A DNA stretch of 64,000 bases, from the NCBI GenBank assembly GCA_037179515.1, contig JAXCGZ010011610.1, positions 26,153-90,152 of the forward strand, in the 5' to 3' direction. The notes under the pieces were generated by a model that saw nothing but the letters and a program-made list of their open reading frames with translations, had not been told where the DNA came from and made no database searches. The DNA is from Halocaridina rubra. Lineage: Eukaryota > Arthropoda > Malacostraca > Decapoda > Atyidae. Both the position numbers and the translations under genes were made by a program. Positions 1-11,626 of the stretch are shown piece by piece; positions within the stretch are counted from its first letter, which is position 1; every line of letters starts with the position of its first letter.

Positions 1-599
1 CAGGAAGTAACAGATGGCATCAAAGTAAAAGATATATAATATTCTAGCTTCATAGATTCGAATTAAAATGTTTAGGTTATGATATATACAACAAGAAGTG
101 TTATGTTACATTTATTTTGTTATTTGAAGGAACCCATTTCTAATTATTTTATTAATTTAATGTTCATTAAACTATAAAGTGAAACATAAATTTCCTTAGA
201 AAAAATAAGAGTTAAATTATATCTCATATGTGGATGCGTTTACTATCCTGTGATAACATATATTGGTTAGCAAGTGAGTTTATCAGTTAAGAAGAATATA
301 TAACAGAAACAGGTGGGTGTCTCCTCAGATACAAATTCGAATTTTCCTTCAAGTATACTTTTGTTTTTGTTTGCATTTTTTCTTTTATTTCCTTCAAATT
401 ACCAAAGTCAAATTTTTAAGTTAGGATGTGTGTTACCAGAAAAGAGATAAATTGAGTAACTAAATAGCACTTACTGTATATGAAGATATAGAAATTCTGT
501 GTGAAGCTTAAATAAAAGTTTTTCTCTTTTTTTTCTTTCTCTTCTTCTTTCTATATTCTGTGAAAGGGAAAACGTGAAAATGATGCCATCTCTGTCCTA
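1..599. other. Left flank without a recognisable feature
   Basis: AT-rich sequence with a T/C-rich stretch near 525-550. No coding signal or repeat match to the rest of the window was seen. Confidence 0.5.
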
Positions 600-689
600 A
601 ACCTCCCCCTCCAATGGGACGGGGAGGGATGAGAGAGGGTCTCCATGGGATGTAGCAGCAAGAGGAGATGTAGCTATAAGGAGATTAAA

Positions 690-1735
690 ACAGAAATTCA
701 AGGATTTAGAGGCAATAGTTATAAGCCTTAATGATAAAATTCGGGATATGGATAGAGAAATGAATGAGAATGAAACACTCAGAGAGGAAATAAGATTTTT
801 GGAGGAGGCATATAAAGCACAAGGGCAGGAGAAAAAAAGAACTAGAAAAACGAATAAAGAAGCTGGAAGGGGAAAAGAGCGACCTAGAAACCAGAATTTC
901 TAAATAAGAAGATAACAACAAACAGTTGAGTGACAACCTAAATGAATTAGATGTTAGTTCACTGCTCTCTTCTAAGAGAGACGAGATTGCAGCTGGGAAT
1001 GTCCAGATTAAGGAAAACATTGAACAGTTTAGAAAAGAGTTCCAGGAGCTGAATATGCAACATGATGCCATGAAAACTTCCTTTGCATATGAACTACAGG
1101 GGAATGTCGCAGTAAAAGAGGCTGTAAAGGTGGTGGCACTGGAAAACATACAAACAGTTGACTATAAAGAGACAGCATTCGAAAAAATGAAAGACGTTGT
1201 GATGGAAAGGGCAAATCCATTGATTAAACAGGCACTTGATAAAGAGAAGACAGTGGTAAGCTCAGGCATAAGCGAATCCCAGGAGCCAATATGGCAGGGG
1301 AGACTTGAAGAAAATAAAGCTATGGTTGTAGACTTGATAAGAAAGCTTGGAGTAGATTGTAGTCCTGAGGATATTGTAAACATTCACCAACTAGGCAAAT
1401 ATTCGAGGGAAGGAAAGCAAGACTAACAAAAGTAACCCTTGAGAGAGGGGAAACATGTAGATAAATATTGATAAGAACAAAAAGTCTGAAAAACCTACAA
1501 GAATTCAAAGAAGTGTTCATTAGACGATACAGAACACAAGGAAGAGATGGGAAAGGTCAAAAACTTGTTGCAAGAGGCAAGAAGGTTAAATAAGGAAAGA
1601 AACAAAGAAGAGAAGGAAAATTTTAATTTCAGAGTTCTTCCAGACAAAGGGGAGATAAAGAAGATAATGACAGAAGATCAGGGGATGGGGTCTTCTCAAG
1701 ATTGCTATACACAAATGCTAATGGATTAGCTGGTA
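690..1735 (+). pseudogene. CR1-like ORF1 (coiled coil plus RRM-like region), broken
   Basis: The region from 690 to 905 encodes a heptad-like, charge-rich coiled coil. It then shifts frame to an open stretch at 926-1426 starting MSDNLNELDVSSLLSSKRDE. This contains VVDLIRKLGVD, an RRM-like start common in LINE ORF1 proteins. After the stop at 1424-1426 it continues in other frames; 1547-1729 (GKVKNLLQEARRLNKERNKE) fits the C-terminal domain. ORF1p is the RNA-binding chaperone of the LINE particle. Several frameshifts make this copy non-functional. Confidence 0.65.
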
Positions 1736-2668
1736 AGGCAGTAGAATTACAAGATAGGATTCACAACAGTAAGGCAGATATAGTAGCAATTACAGAGACT
1801 AAGTTGAGTGAGGGCATAAACAGTATCACAGTTTTCCTAAGGGCTTCAGAATATTAAGGGTTGAAAGATCTGAGAGGACTGGTGGAGGGATAGCACTTCT
1901 CATAAGTGAAAGGATTCAAGTTGAAGAAATAAACTTGGCTACAGAAAGTGAGTTCAAGGAATTTCTTGTTGCTCGCATAAATACTGGGTCAGAGAGTATT
2001 ATAATAACTGTTGTATATAACCCACCAAAGAACCAACAAAGACTAGAAGTTTATGAGGAAAGTCATATAGGTACTATTGAAGTCATAAACTCAGTTGTTA
2101 ACATGGCACGGGAGAGAAAATGTAGGATTTTGATTATGGGAGATTTTAATCATAAAGAGATAGATTGGATAAATCTTGACCCACACAGTGGTGAGGACTC
2201 ATTCGGGGCAAGATTCCTAGATTGCATACAAAGGAATTTCCTACACCAACATGTAATGGAACCAACGAGGGGCAGGGGTGGGGATGAGCCATCACTACTT
2301 GATCTAGTATTCACAGATAATGTGTTGGATATTGAAAAAATTGAGTATGAACCACCAATTGGAAAGAGTGACCACTGTGTGTTGTTGATGGAGTATATAA
2401 TTGAAGTTATTCTGCCTGAGAGTAGAGGCACTGAGGACATGAGGAGGAACTATCCGAAAGGAGATTACATCAAAATGAATGAGCTTTTTGCAGTTATTGA
2501 CTGGATAACCTTATTTTACAACAAATCTGTACAAGAAATGTATTACATCTTTTGTGAGAAATATGGGAAATAGTATATTGCTGCATACCTTTCACCAAAG
2601 TAGGTGTAATTCATGCCAGAGAGAAATGGTTCAATAATGAGTATAAAAGAGCTAAGGAGTGGAGAGAT
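1736..2668 (+). pseudogene. CR1-like ORF2 endonuclease domain, copy A
   Basis: APE-type endonuclease: it nicks target DNA to prime reverse transcription. Codons near 1,710-1,800 give YTNANGL and DIVAITETKLSEG. The open part at 1935-2573 gives MGDFNHKEIDW (catalytic Asp/Asn loop) and GKSDHCVLL (catalytic SDH). A one-base deletion near 1,834 compared with copy B shifts the frame. The reading ends near 2,573 and the copy is interrupted at 2,669. Confidence 0.8.
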
Positions 2669-3027
2669 TGTTATGTATTTAAGCAGTTATGTATTTTGTC
2701 AGAGATATTCTCCATTTAAAATTTCCTCTTTCTATAAGCAAATGAATAATATTCTTAAGTACAAAAAGTATGACTTGAAAGAAACCTAGATAGGATGCAA
2801 TTCCTTTATATTTGATTTTTTATAAAGTACTAATGGTTTTGATCCCTTTAAGTAGATTCTCATTTCTTCTTGTAATTTCTTTAGTCGTAAGTTTATGTAA
2901 CATATTATTAACTTATTCCACATAATAAACCCTGTTGAGGAAGGAGTGTTTCATATACCTCTTATTAATCCTAAGTCATCTGTGGCGAAAATGGGATATG
3001 TGATTTAATAATAAGATTTATAAATAA
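2669..3027 (+). repeat. 5' LTR of the Gypsy-type element, left part
   Basis: Starts TGTTATGTATTTAAGCAG and matches 14,367-14,725 with scattered substitutions. It is broken at 3,027 and resumes at 11,167. The flank GAGAT before it and GGGAC after the 3' LTR would be a 5-bp GAGAC target duplication with one change in each copy. Confidence 0.85.
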
Positions 3028-3045
3028 GAATTTGGAATGGTGTGT

Positions 3046-5965
3046 GATTACCTAATTGTGATTACCTAATTGTGTTTACGGGAAAGAGCCCAAAGCTCGT
3101 ATCTTCCCGTCTCCTCATCGGTTCCATTTTATACTTAGTGATACTTATCATACCTGTCCTTAAAACTATGGATTGAGATAGCATTAACTACCTCCTCGCT
3201 TAGCCAATTCCAATTATCAACTACTCTTACACTGAAAAAGTATTTCCTTACATCCTGCAAAGAACTTTTCTTACGAAGCTTCAAACTATGACCTCTAGTT
3301 CTAGAGCCAGCCATATCAAAATATCGATCCCTATCCACTCTATCATAACCATGAAGGAATTTAAAGACTGTCACCATATCCCCCCTCACTCTTCTAGCTT
3401 CGAGTGATGGTAAGTCTAATTCCCTCAGCCTCTCATCATAACTGAGATTGCGTATTTCTGGCACCAGTTTCGTGGCATGTCTTTGAACTTTTTCAAGCTT
3501 AGCTATGTGCTTTTTCAAGTGCGGATTCCAAAAGGGGGCTGCATATTCGAGTTTTGGCCTCACATAGGTTACATAAATATTTCTGAACATTTCCTTGTCC
3601 ATGTGCCTGAAGGCTACCCTTACATTTGATAAGAATGCATATGCTGCCCTTACTATGCCATTTATATGTATTTCTGGAGACAAATCTGCCAGTATGTTTA
3701 CTCCTAGATCTCTCTCATTTTCTGTCTCTTGAAGTTGTACTCCAGCCACCGAGTAGTCAAGCTTGGGCCTTCTTGCACTTGTACCCATTCTCATTACCTT
3801 ACATTTTGAAGTATTGAATTTCATTAGCCACTTTTCTGACCACTCATGCAGATTATTTAGATCCTCCTGAAGTTCTCTACCATTGTTCTCGTTTTTTACT
3901 TTCTTCACAATCTTTGCATCATCTGCAAACATATTCATGAATTAATTTACAGACTCTGGTAGGTCATTTACATATACAAGGAACAAAAGTGGCCCTAAAA
4001 CTGAACCCTGTGGAACTCCACTACTAACTCTTCTCCATTCAGACACTGAGTGTCTTACTCTAACCCTCTGTTCCCTTCCTTCTAAGTAAGTTTTTATCCA
4101 TTCCAAAACATTTCCACCTATTCTAGCCATTGATTGCAGCTTCCTAATAAGTCTCCCATGTGGAACAGTGTCAAACGCTTTCTGGAAGTCTAGGAATATG
4201 CAATCTGCCCAGCCCTCTCTTTCCTGTAAGATTTGGCTTACCTCATCATAAAATTCTAACAAGTTTGTTACTGTTGATCTACCTTCTCTGAAGCCATGTT
4301 GCCTCACTGACAAAAAGTTGAAGGATTCCAAGTGAAGAGAGATATGTTTCCTTAGTAGTTTCTCCATAACTTTGCAAACTATGCTGGTCAAGGAAACTGG
4401 TCTATAGTTCAGAGCCGTATCCCTCCTTCCCTTTTTGAAGATAGGTATCACATTTGCTTGTTTCCAGCATCTTGGAATCTCCCCCGACTCCAGTGACTCC
4501 TTAAATATGATACTTAGTGCCACTGATATTGTGTTTGCGCATTTTTTAAGCACATGAGGGGATATGTCATCAGGACCTGTAGCTTTATGAACATCTAAAT
4601 CCATCAGCGCTTTGCATAGGTCCGTGGCTGTAAGGTTGATGTTCTCTAATACCGGCCCTTGAGCTTCTATCACTGCAATCTGAGTGGGTGGGGTATTTTC
4701 TACTGTAAATACTGACTGAAACTCCTTGTTCAATTCTTTGCAGATCTCTTCATCCATCTCAGTGATGCTTCCATCCGCTCTCTTTAGCCTTAAAACCTGT
4801 TCTTTTACCTTCAGTTTTCCTCTGATAAAGCTGTGGAAAAGCTTGGGATTTTCTTTAGCCTTCCTGGTGATGTCCCTCTCATAGTCTCTCTCTGCCTCTC
4901 TCCTTTTACTTAGGTAATCATTTCTTGCTCTTTTGTAGGTTTGCCAGGCATTTATGTTTTTTCTCCTCCTATACCTTTTCCAGCATTTGTCTCTCCACTC
5001 CTTAGCTCTTTTACACCCATTATCGAACCATTTCTCTCTGGCATGACTTACACCTACTTTGGTGACAGGTATGCAGCAATCTACTATCTTCCCATATTTC
5101 TCACAAAAGATGTCATGCATTTCTTGTACAGATTTGTTGTAAAATAAGGTTCTCCAGGCAATAACTGCAAAAAGCTCATTCATTTTGATGTAATCTCCTT
5201 TCGGATAGTTCCTCCTCATGTCCTCAGTGACTCTACTCTCAGGAAGAATATCTTCAATGCTATACTCCATCAACAACACACAGTGGTCACTCTTTCCAAT
5301 TGGTGGTTCATACTCAATTTTTTCAATATCCAACACATTATCCGTGAACACTAGATCAAGTAGTGATGGCTCATCCCCACCCCTGGCCCTTGTTGGTTCC
5401 ATTACATGTTGGTGTAGGAAATTCCCTTGTGCGCAATCTAGGAATCTTGCCCCCAATGAGTCCTCACCACTGTGTGGGTCAAGATTTATCCAATCTATCT
5501 CTTTATGATTAAAGTCTCCCATAATCAAAATCCTACATTTTTTTCCCCGTGCCATGTTAACAACTGAGTTTATGACTTCAATAGTACCTATATGACTTTC
5601 CTCATAAACTTCAAGCCTATATTGGTTGCTTGGTGGGTTGTATACAACAGTTATTATAATGCTCTTTGATCCAGTATTTATGCGAGCAACAAGAAATTCC
5701 TTGAACTCACTTTCTATAGCCAAGTTTATTTCTTCGACTTGAATCCTTTCACTTATGAGCAGTGCTATCCCTCCACCAGTCCTCTCAGATCTTTCAACCC
5801 TTAGTATTCTGAAACCCTTAGGAAAAACTGTGATACTGTTTATGTCCTCACTCAACTTAGTCTCTGTAATTGCTACTATATCTGCCTTACTGTTGTGAAT
5901 CCTATCTTTTAATTCTACTGCCTTACAAGCTAATCCATCAGCATTGTGTATAACAATCTTAATTT
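3046..5965 (-). mobile_element. CR1-like LINE copy B, nearly complete ORF2
   Basis: Reading from 5,965 downwards it starts at the endonuclease N-terminus. It runs through endonuclease and reverse transcriptase to a 3' UTR stem-loop and two 14-bp tail units. It lies directly against the 3' tail of copy C (5,966). This is the best-preserved ORF2 in the window. Confidence 0.9.
3135..5963 (-). pseudogene. CR1-like ORF2 (endonuclease-reverse transcriptase), one internal stop
   Basis: Frame open from the truncated 5' edge to 3,135 except for one TAA at 3,941-3,939, where other copies have TCA (Ser). Domains in order: APE endonuclease (AITETKL, MGDFNHKEIDW, GKSDHCVLL), a basic linker, then reverse transcriptase (KATGPDDISPHVLKKC, NYRPVSLTSI, QHGFREGRST, FLDFQKAFDTVPHG, GVPQGSVLGPLLFLVYVND, MFADDAKI as the catalytic FADD box), and a C-terminal region to YDKYH. 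The first in-frame Met is at 5,855, but the EN reading continues upstream of it. This organisation is that of CR1/L2-group LINEs. Confidence 0.88.
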
Positions 5966-6438
5966 CCTAATTGTGTTTACGGGAAAGAGCCCAAAGCTCG
6001 TATCTTCCCGTCTCCTCATCGGTTCCATTTTATACTTAGTGATACTTATCATACCTGTCCTTAAAACTATGGATTGATATAGCATTAACTACCTAATTGC
6101 TTAGCCAGTTCCAATTATCAACTTCTCTTACACTGAAAAAGTATTTCCTTACATCCTGCAAAGAAGTTTTCTTACGAAGCTTCAAACTATGACCTCTAGT
6201 TCTAGAGCCAGCCATATCAAAATATCGATCCCTATCCACTCTATCATAACCATGAAGGAATTTAAAGACTGTCACCATATCCCCCCTTAATCTTCTAGCT
6301 TCGAGTGATGGTAAGTCTAATTCCCTCAGCCTCTCATCATAACTGAGATTACGTATTTCTGGCACCAGTTTCGTGGCATGTCTTTCAACTTTTTTCAAGC
6401 TTAGCTATGTGCTTTTTCAAGTGTGGATTCCAAAAGGG
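5966..6438 (-). mobile_element. CR1-like LINE copy C, 3' part
   Basis: 3' UTR and end of ORF2 (frame 6,398-6,093 with a small frameshift near 6,395). Its tail is cut after ACAATTAGG, where copy B begins. It is separated from the rest of copy C by the 912-bp element at 6,439. Confidence 0.88.
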
Positions 6439-7350
6439 TTGTGGTGACTATTCCCAGAATGCCTGCTTTCACCTGGTCAATGAATAGTCTACTCTCAGTT
6501 TTTTGCAGGCTACCGTACACAAAAATATTTACTCCACCAACTTCAAATAAAGTTGGGCTAAAACTTACTGGCTTATAATTAAATATAAGACAAACTGTAC
6601 GGTACTAAAGGGGAAGGGCATGAGTTACGTTTGCTTAATAGTTAGTGGAGAACTCCCACTGGTTAATAACACAAATACACTAAATAATATTAACTGAACA
6701 CTGCATAAATCCAGGCTTAAATGAAAGACTCATCGATAAAATATAAAAATATATTGAAAAAGAGTTAATATTATAATGGGGCAATATTTCAGCCCAAAGG
6801 AAAAGGTTAAATTTTACTTTAGTAACAAAGAGTTATAGCTCCAGGCACGACTGCTGGACACATCAAAATAAACAACACAATAACAAAATAATAATTGTTC
6901 AAAATCCAAAAACTTTATACAATATTAAAATAGAGTCACTGCTTGACAAATTCGACAGCACTAGTCCAAGGGGCGAAATGGGAGGCTCATAAATTTACAC
7001 GAATTTTACGAGTCTCTAACAATAGGTCATCACCTGATGCTGTCCTCAGAGAGAGTCCTCGTCCGTTCTGTAAACAAAGCAGACGAGCATCACATTCTAA
7101 AATAAAAGTATATAATTTTATCATATTATACATAATTAAGGATTTCCGAAGATTTAGATTAGCTTTACAAACAAATTCCAATTATTCATGAGAAAATGAT
7201 GAAATTAATGACAATATGAATAATAGTTATAATATAGTCTCTCAATGAATATATTCATGTAGGTAGATGCACAATATTACTTATGGTATTACAATAAAAC
7301 ACACACAAGGTATAACTAATGAACTGTGTGTGATAGACAGATCACCACAA
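6439..7350. mobile_element. 912-bp insertion with short inverted termini, unclassified
   Basis: Ends are TTGTGGTGA and TCACCACAA, a perfect 9-bp inverted pair. Copy C has five Gs at this site in the other copies. Here three Gs lie on the left and five on the right, so a 3-bp GGG target duplication is likely. The interior is AT-rich. The open stretches at 6,943-7,191 and its antisense show no recognisable domain. The size and ends suggest a non-autonomous DNA transposon. Confidence 0.7.
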
Positions 7351-9270
7351 GGGGGCTGCATATTCGAGTTTTGGCCTCACATAGGTGACATAAATATTTC
7401 TGAACATTTCCTTGTCCATGTGCCTGAAGGCTACCCTTACATTTGATAAGAATGCATATGCTGCCCTTACTATGCCATTTATATGTATTTCTGGAGACAA
7501 ATCTGCCAGTATGTTTACTCTTAGAACTCTCTCATTTTCTGTCTCTTGAAGTTGTACTCCAGCCACCGAGTAGTCAAGCTTGGGCCTTCTTGCACTTGTA
7601 CCCATTCTCATTACCTTACATTTTGAAGTATTGAATTTCATTAGCCATTTTTCTGACCACTCATGCAGACTATTTAGATCTTCCTGAAGTTCTCTACCAT
7701 TGTTCTCGTTTCTTACTTTCTTCACAATCTTTGCATCATCTGCAAACATATTCATGAATGAATTTACAGACTCTGGTAGGTCATTTACATATACAAGGAA
7801 CAAAAGTGGCCCTAAAACTGAACCCTGTGGAACTCCACTACTAACTCTTCTCCATTCAGACACTGAGTGTCTTACTCTAACCCTCTGTTCCCTTCCTTCT
7901 AAGTAAGTTTTAATCCATTCCAAGACATTTCCACCTGTTCTAGCCATTGCTTGCAGCTTCTTAATAAGTCTCCCATGTGGAACAGTGTCAAACGCTTTCT
8001 GGAAGTCTAGGATATGCAATCTGCCCAGCCCTCTCTTTCCTGTAAGATTCGGCTTACCTCATCATAAAATTCTAATAAGTTTGTTACTGTTGATCTACCT
8101 TCTCTGAAGCCATGTTGCCTCTCTGACAAAAAGTTGAAGGATTCCAAGTGAAGAGAGATATGTTTCCTTAGTAGTTTCTCCATAACTTTGCAAACCTTGT
8201 TGGTCAAGGAAACTGGTCTATAGTTCAGAGCCGTGTCCCTCCTTCCCTTTTTGAAGATAGGTATCACGTTTGCTTGTTTCCAACATCTTGGAATCTCCCC
8301 TGACTCCAGTGACTTTTTAAATATGATACTTAGTGCCACTGATATTGAGTTTGTGCATTTTTTTAAGTACATGAGTCGATATATCATCAGGACCTGTAGC
8401 TTTATGAACATCTAACTCCATCAGTGCCTTGCATACCTCTGTGGCTGTAAGGTTAATATTCTCTAATACCGGCCCTTGAGCTTCTATCTCTGCAATCTGA
8501 GAGGGTGGGGTATTTTCTACTGTAAATACTGACTGAAACTCCTTGTTCAGGTCTTTGCAGATCTCTTCATCCGTCTCAGTGATGTTTCCATCCTCTCTCT
8601 TAAGCCTTAAAACCTGTTTTTTTACCTTCAGTTTTCCTCTGATAAAGCTGTGGAAAAGCTTGGGATTTTCTTTAGCCTTCCTGGTGATGTCCCTCTCATA
8701 GTCTCTCTCTGCCTCTCTTCTTTTACTTAGGTAATCATTTCTTGCTCTTTTGTAGGTTTGCCAGGCATTTATGTTTTTTCTCCTCCTATACCTTTTCCAG
8801 CATTTGTCTCCACTCCTTAGCTCTTTTACACTCATTATCGAACCATTTCTCTCTGGCATGAATTACACCTACTTTGGTGACAGGTATGCAGCAATCTACT
8901 ATTTCCATATTTCTCACAAAATATGTAATACATTTCTTGTACAGATTTGTTGTAAAATAAGGTTTTCCAGTCAATAACTGCAAATAGCTCATTCATTTTG
9001 ATGTAATCTCCTTTCAGATAGTTCCTCCTCATGTCCTCAGTGCCTCTGCTGTCAGGCAGAATATCTTCAATGATATACTCCATCAACAACACACAGTGGT
9101 CACTCTTTCCAATTGGTGGTTCATACTCAATTTTTTCAATATCCAACACATTATCTGTGAACACTAGATCAAGTAGTGATGGTTCATCCCCACCCCTGGC
9201 CCTTGTTGGTTCCATTACATGTTGGTGTAGGAAATTCCCTTGTACGCAATCTAGGAATTTTGCCCCGAAT
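7351..9270 (-). mobile_element. CR1-like LINE copy C, 5' part
   Basis: Continues copy C from the reverse transcriptase back into the endonuclease (GKSDHCVLL near 9,100) and is 5'-truncated at 9,270 within the EN. Several single-base frameshifts (for example near 8,007 and 8,360) break ORF2. The right edge lies against RTE-like LINE sequence. Confidence 0.88.
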
Positions 9271-9620
9271 GTATGAGAGAAGGAAGTTTGAGTGAATGCG
9301 GGAAAGAGTAAGGTTATGAAGTGTACAAGAAATGAGGATGGTGCTGGATTGAATGTTATGTTGTATGGAGAGACACTTGAGGAAGTTAATCACTTTAAGT
9401 ATTTCGGCTCGGTTATAGCTGCAAATGGTGGAGTGGAAGCAGATTTGTGTCACAGAGTGAATGAAGGATGTAAAGTGTTGGGTGCATTGAAAGGAGTGAT
9501 GAAGAATATAGAGTTGGAAATGAATGTTAAGAAAGTTTTGTATGAGAAAGTGGTTGTGCCAACTGTGATGTATGGATCAGAGTTATGGGGTATGAAAGTA
9601 AGTGAGAAAAGAAACTAAAT
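9271..9620 (+). pseudogene. RTE-like ORF2 segment upstream of the thumb
   Basis: Codes for NAGKSKVMKCTRNED, then GETLEEVNHFKYFGSVI and VVVPTVMYGSELWGM, a typical end of the reverse transcriptase palm and connection in RTE-like LINEs. A stop at 9,616-9,618 falls close to the CR1 insertion. The upstream catalytic part was never copied (5' truncation). Confidence 0.8.
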
Positions 9621-10566
9621 GTGATTACCTAATTGTGATTACCTAATTGTGTTTACGGGAAAGAGCCCAAAGCTCGTATCTTCCCGTCTCCTCATCGGTT
9701 CCATTTTATACTTAGTGATACTTATCATACCTGTCCTTAAAACTATGGATTGAGATAGCATTAACTACCTCCTCGCTTAGCCAATTCCAGTTATCAACTA
9801 TTCTTACACTGAAAAAGTATTTCCTTACATCCTGCAAAGAACTTTTCTTACGAAGCTTCAAACTATGACCTCTAGTTCTAGAGCCAGCCATATCAAAATA
9901 TCGATCCCTATCCACTCTATCATAACCATGAAGGAATTTAAAGACTGTCACCATATCCCCCCTCACTCTTCTAGCTTCGAGTGATGGTAAGTCTAATTCC
10001 CTCAGCCTCTCATCATAACTGAGATTGCGTATTTCTGGCACCAGTTTCGTTGCATGTCTTTGAACTCTTTCAAGCTTAGCTATGTGCTTTTTCAAGTGCG
10101 GATTCCAAAAGGGGGCTGCATATTCGAGTTTTGGAATAACATAGCTTACATAAATATTTCTGAACATTTCCTTGTCCATGTGCCTGAAGGCTACCCTTAC
10201 ATTTGATAAGAATGCATATGCTGCCCTTACTATGCCATTTATATGTATTTCTGGAGACAAATCTGCCAGTATGTTTACTCCTAGATCTCTTTCATTTTCT
10301 GTCTCTTGAAGTTGTACTCCAGCCACCGAGTAGTCAAGCTTGGGCCTTCTTGCACTTGTACCCATTCTCATTACCTTACATTTTGAAGTATTGAATTTCA
10401 TTAGCCACTTTTCTGACCACTCATGCAGATTATTTAGATCCTCCTGAAGTTCTCTACCATTGTTCTCGTTTTATACTTTCTTCACAATCTTTGCATCATC
10501 TGCAAACATATTCATGAATGAATTTACAGACTCTGGTAGGTCATTTACATATACAAGGAACAAAAG
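9621..10566 (-). mobile_element. CR1-like LINE copy D, 5'-truncated
   Basis: Carries the end of the RT (FLVYVNDLPESVN, FADDAKI), the C-terminal domain (open 10,401-9,712), the 3' stem-loop and two tail units. A TAA replaces a Lys codon near 10,473. It is inserted in the RTE-like LINE, whose reading resumes at 10,567. Confidence 0.9.
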
Positions 10567-10908
10567 TTTGAGATGAAATGCCTGAGGAGTATGATTGGTG
10601 TATCTCGATTGGATAGGGTTAGGAATGAAGTGGTGAGAGCAAGAACGGGTGTGAGGAGAGAAATTGCAGCCAGAGTCGATATGAATGTTCTGAGATGGTT
10701 TGGTCATGTGGAAAGGATGGATGATGAAAGGCTGCTGAAAAAGGTGATGAATGCGAGAGTTGATGGGAGAAATGCTAGAGGGAGGCCTAGGTTTGGATGG
10801 ATGGATGGAGTAAGGAGAGCCCTGAATGATAGGAGGATGGATGTGAGGGAAGCAAGCGAGCATGCTAGGAATAGGAATGAGTGGCGAGCGATTGTAACGC
10901 AGCTCTGA
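10567..10908 (+). pseudogene. RTE-like ORF2 C-terminus
   Basis: Continues the LINE after CR1 copy D: EMKCLRSMIGVSRLDRVRNE, WFGHVERMDDERL, RGRPRFGWMDGVRRAL, RNEWRAIVTQL, stop at 10,906-10,908. This ordered set of motifs is the usual C-terminal end of RTE-like ORF2. Confidence 0.82.
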
Positions 10909-11166
10909 TGGGCATCTGCTGTTACCACAGGGCTGCATCTTACAGAGGTAGCCCTGTGGTAGGGGCAGTAGGAGGAGTTGGCAGTTGTGAAGCGACACAG
11001 ATTGTGGAAGAGCCGGGGGGATGGGCTGTGGCACTCCAGCAGTGCCATCTGAACGGTCGCTAGCTCCCTCGTCATTGCCCATAGAGCAAAGTAATCCCCT
11101 TATTGTTTTTCTTTCTTGATGTCGGCTACCCCCCAATTAAAGGGGGAAACAGCCAACGTAGATAGA
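10909..11166 (+). repeat. RTE-like LINE 3' UTR
   Basis: GC-richer than its surroundings, with an internal inverted element around CCCAATTAAAGGGGG near 11,131-11,147. It ends directly at the 8-bp target duplication. No poly(A) tail is present. Confidence 0.7.
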
Positions 11167-11246
11167 ATAAATAAAGAGGCCCACACTCGGCAACATAAAA
11201 GATATCTACAAGATTATTATCATTCTTGCAGGTGAGAAGCACATTA
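11167..11246 (+). repeat. 5' LTR of the Gypsy-type element, right part
   Basis: Matches 14,717-14,794 (GGCAACATAAAAGATATC and on to CACATTA). It is followed by TTGGACGATGAG, which sits where a tRNA primer-binding site is expected. Confidence 0.82.
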
Positions 11247-11600
11247 TTGGACGATGAGATGAACGAACTCAGAAGAAAGAGTTGCGAGGGGAGCGATAAT
11301 AATAACCAATAACCAGTTCCTGCCAGATATCTTCTGCTCAAGAGGATATCGTACCTCAGGCAACCAGGAAGATTGTTACGTCAGCCAGCAAATAACCCTC
11401 AGCAGCAGACGGAAAGAAAACATTAGTCAAGATAATTTTATGAATGTATAAGCTAAGTAATTTTTAGTTACATGCATGTATATTATGTAGTAAAGGATAT
11501 ACAGTACCTGGATTAAGATAAAGATAATTATATATAAGATAAATATAGTTAAAGGAAAGTAATTAGGCTAAACCTATAATAAATAAAGGCACAAGAATTA
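11247..11600 (+). other. Leader of the Gypsy-type element
   Basis: Untranslated leader between the possible primer-binding site and Gag. AT-rich, no open frame or motif recognised. Confidence 0.5.
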
Positions 11601-11626
11601 CTTCTCAAATACCAGCACCACCTCAT

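Larger units (their letters stand above)
600..2668 (+). mobile_element. CR1-like LINE copy A, 5' part: ORF1 and endonuclease
   Basis: This is the only copy in the window that keeps ORF1. The endonuclease part shares nearly all its sequence with copy B on the opposite strand. At 2,668 it stops inside the codons for KEWR(D), and its continuation is found at 14,800. An LTR retrotransposon separates the halves. The left border is uncertain. Confidence 0.85.
3028..11166 (+). mobile_element. RTE-like LINE, 5'-truncated, interrupted by CR1 copies
   Basis: Segments 3,028-3,047, 9,271-9,620 and 10,567-11,166 join into the C-terminal end of a LINE ORF2 and its 3' UTR. The whole is flanked by the 8-bp direct repeat ATAAATAA at 3,020-3,027 and 11,167-11,174. 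The repeat is formed from the target LTR, whose uninterrupted sequence is seen in the 3' LTR. Confidence 0.85.

Noticed and set aside
5218..5508. 96-codon open frame antisense to the endonuclease domain (also at 2,150 and 9,031)
   Set aside because: It is a shadow of the conserved endonuclease frame in each LINE copy.
7443..7634. Repeated 63-codon open frames antisense to the CR1-like RT (also at 3,626, 10,203, 15,934, 17,542 and 19,396)
   Set aside because: They recur only because the LINE recurs, lie opposite the conserved RT-C-terminal coding strand and show no codon or domain evidence of their own.
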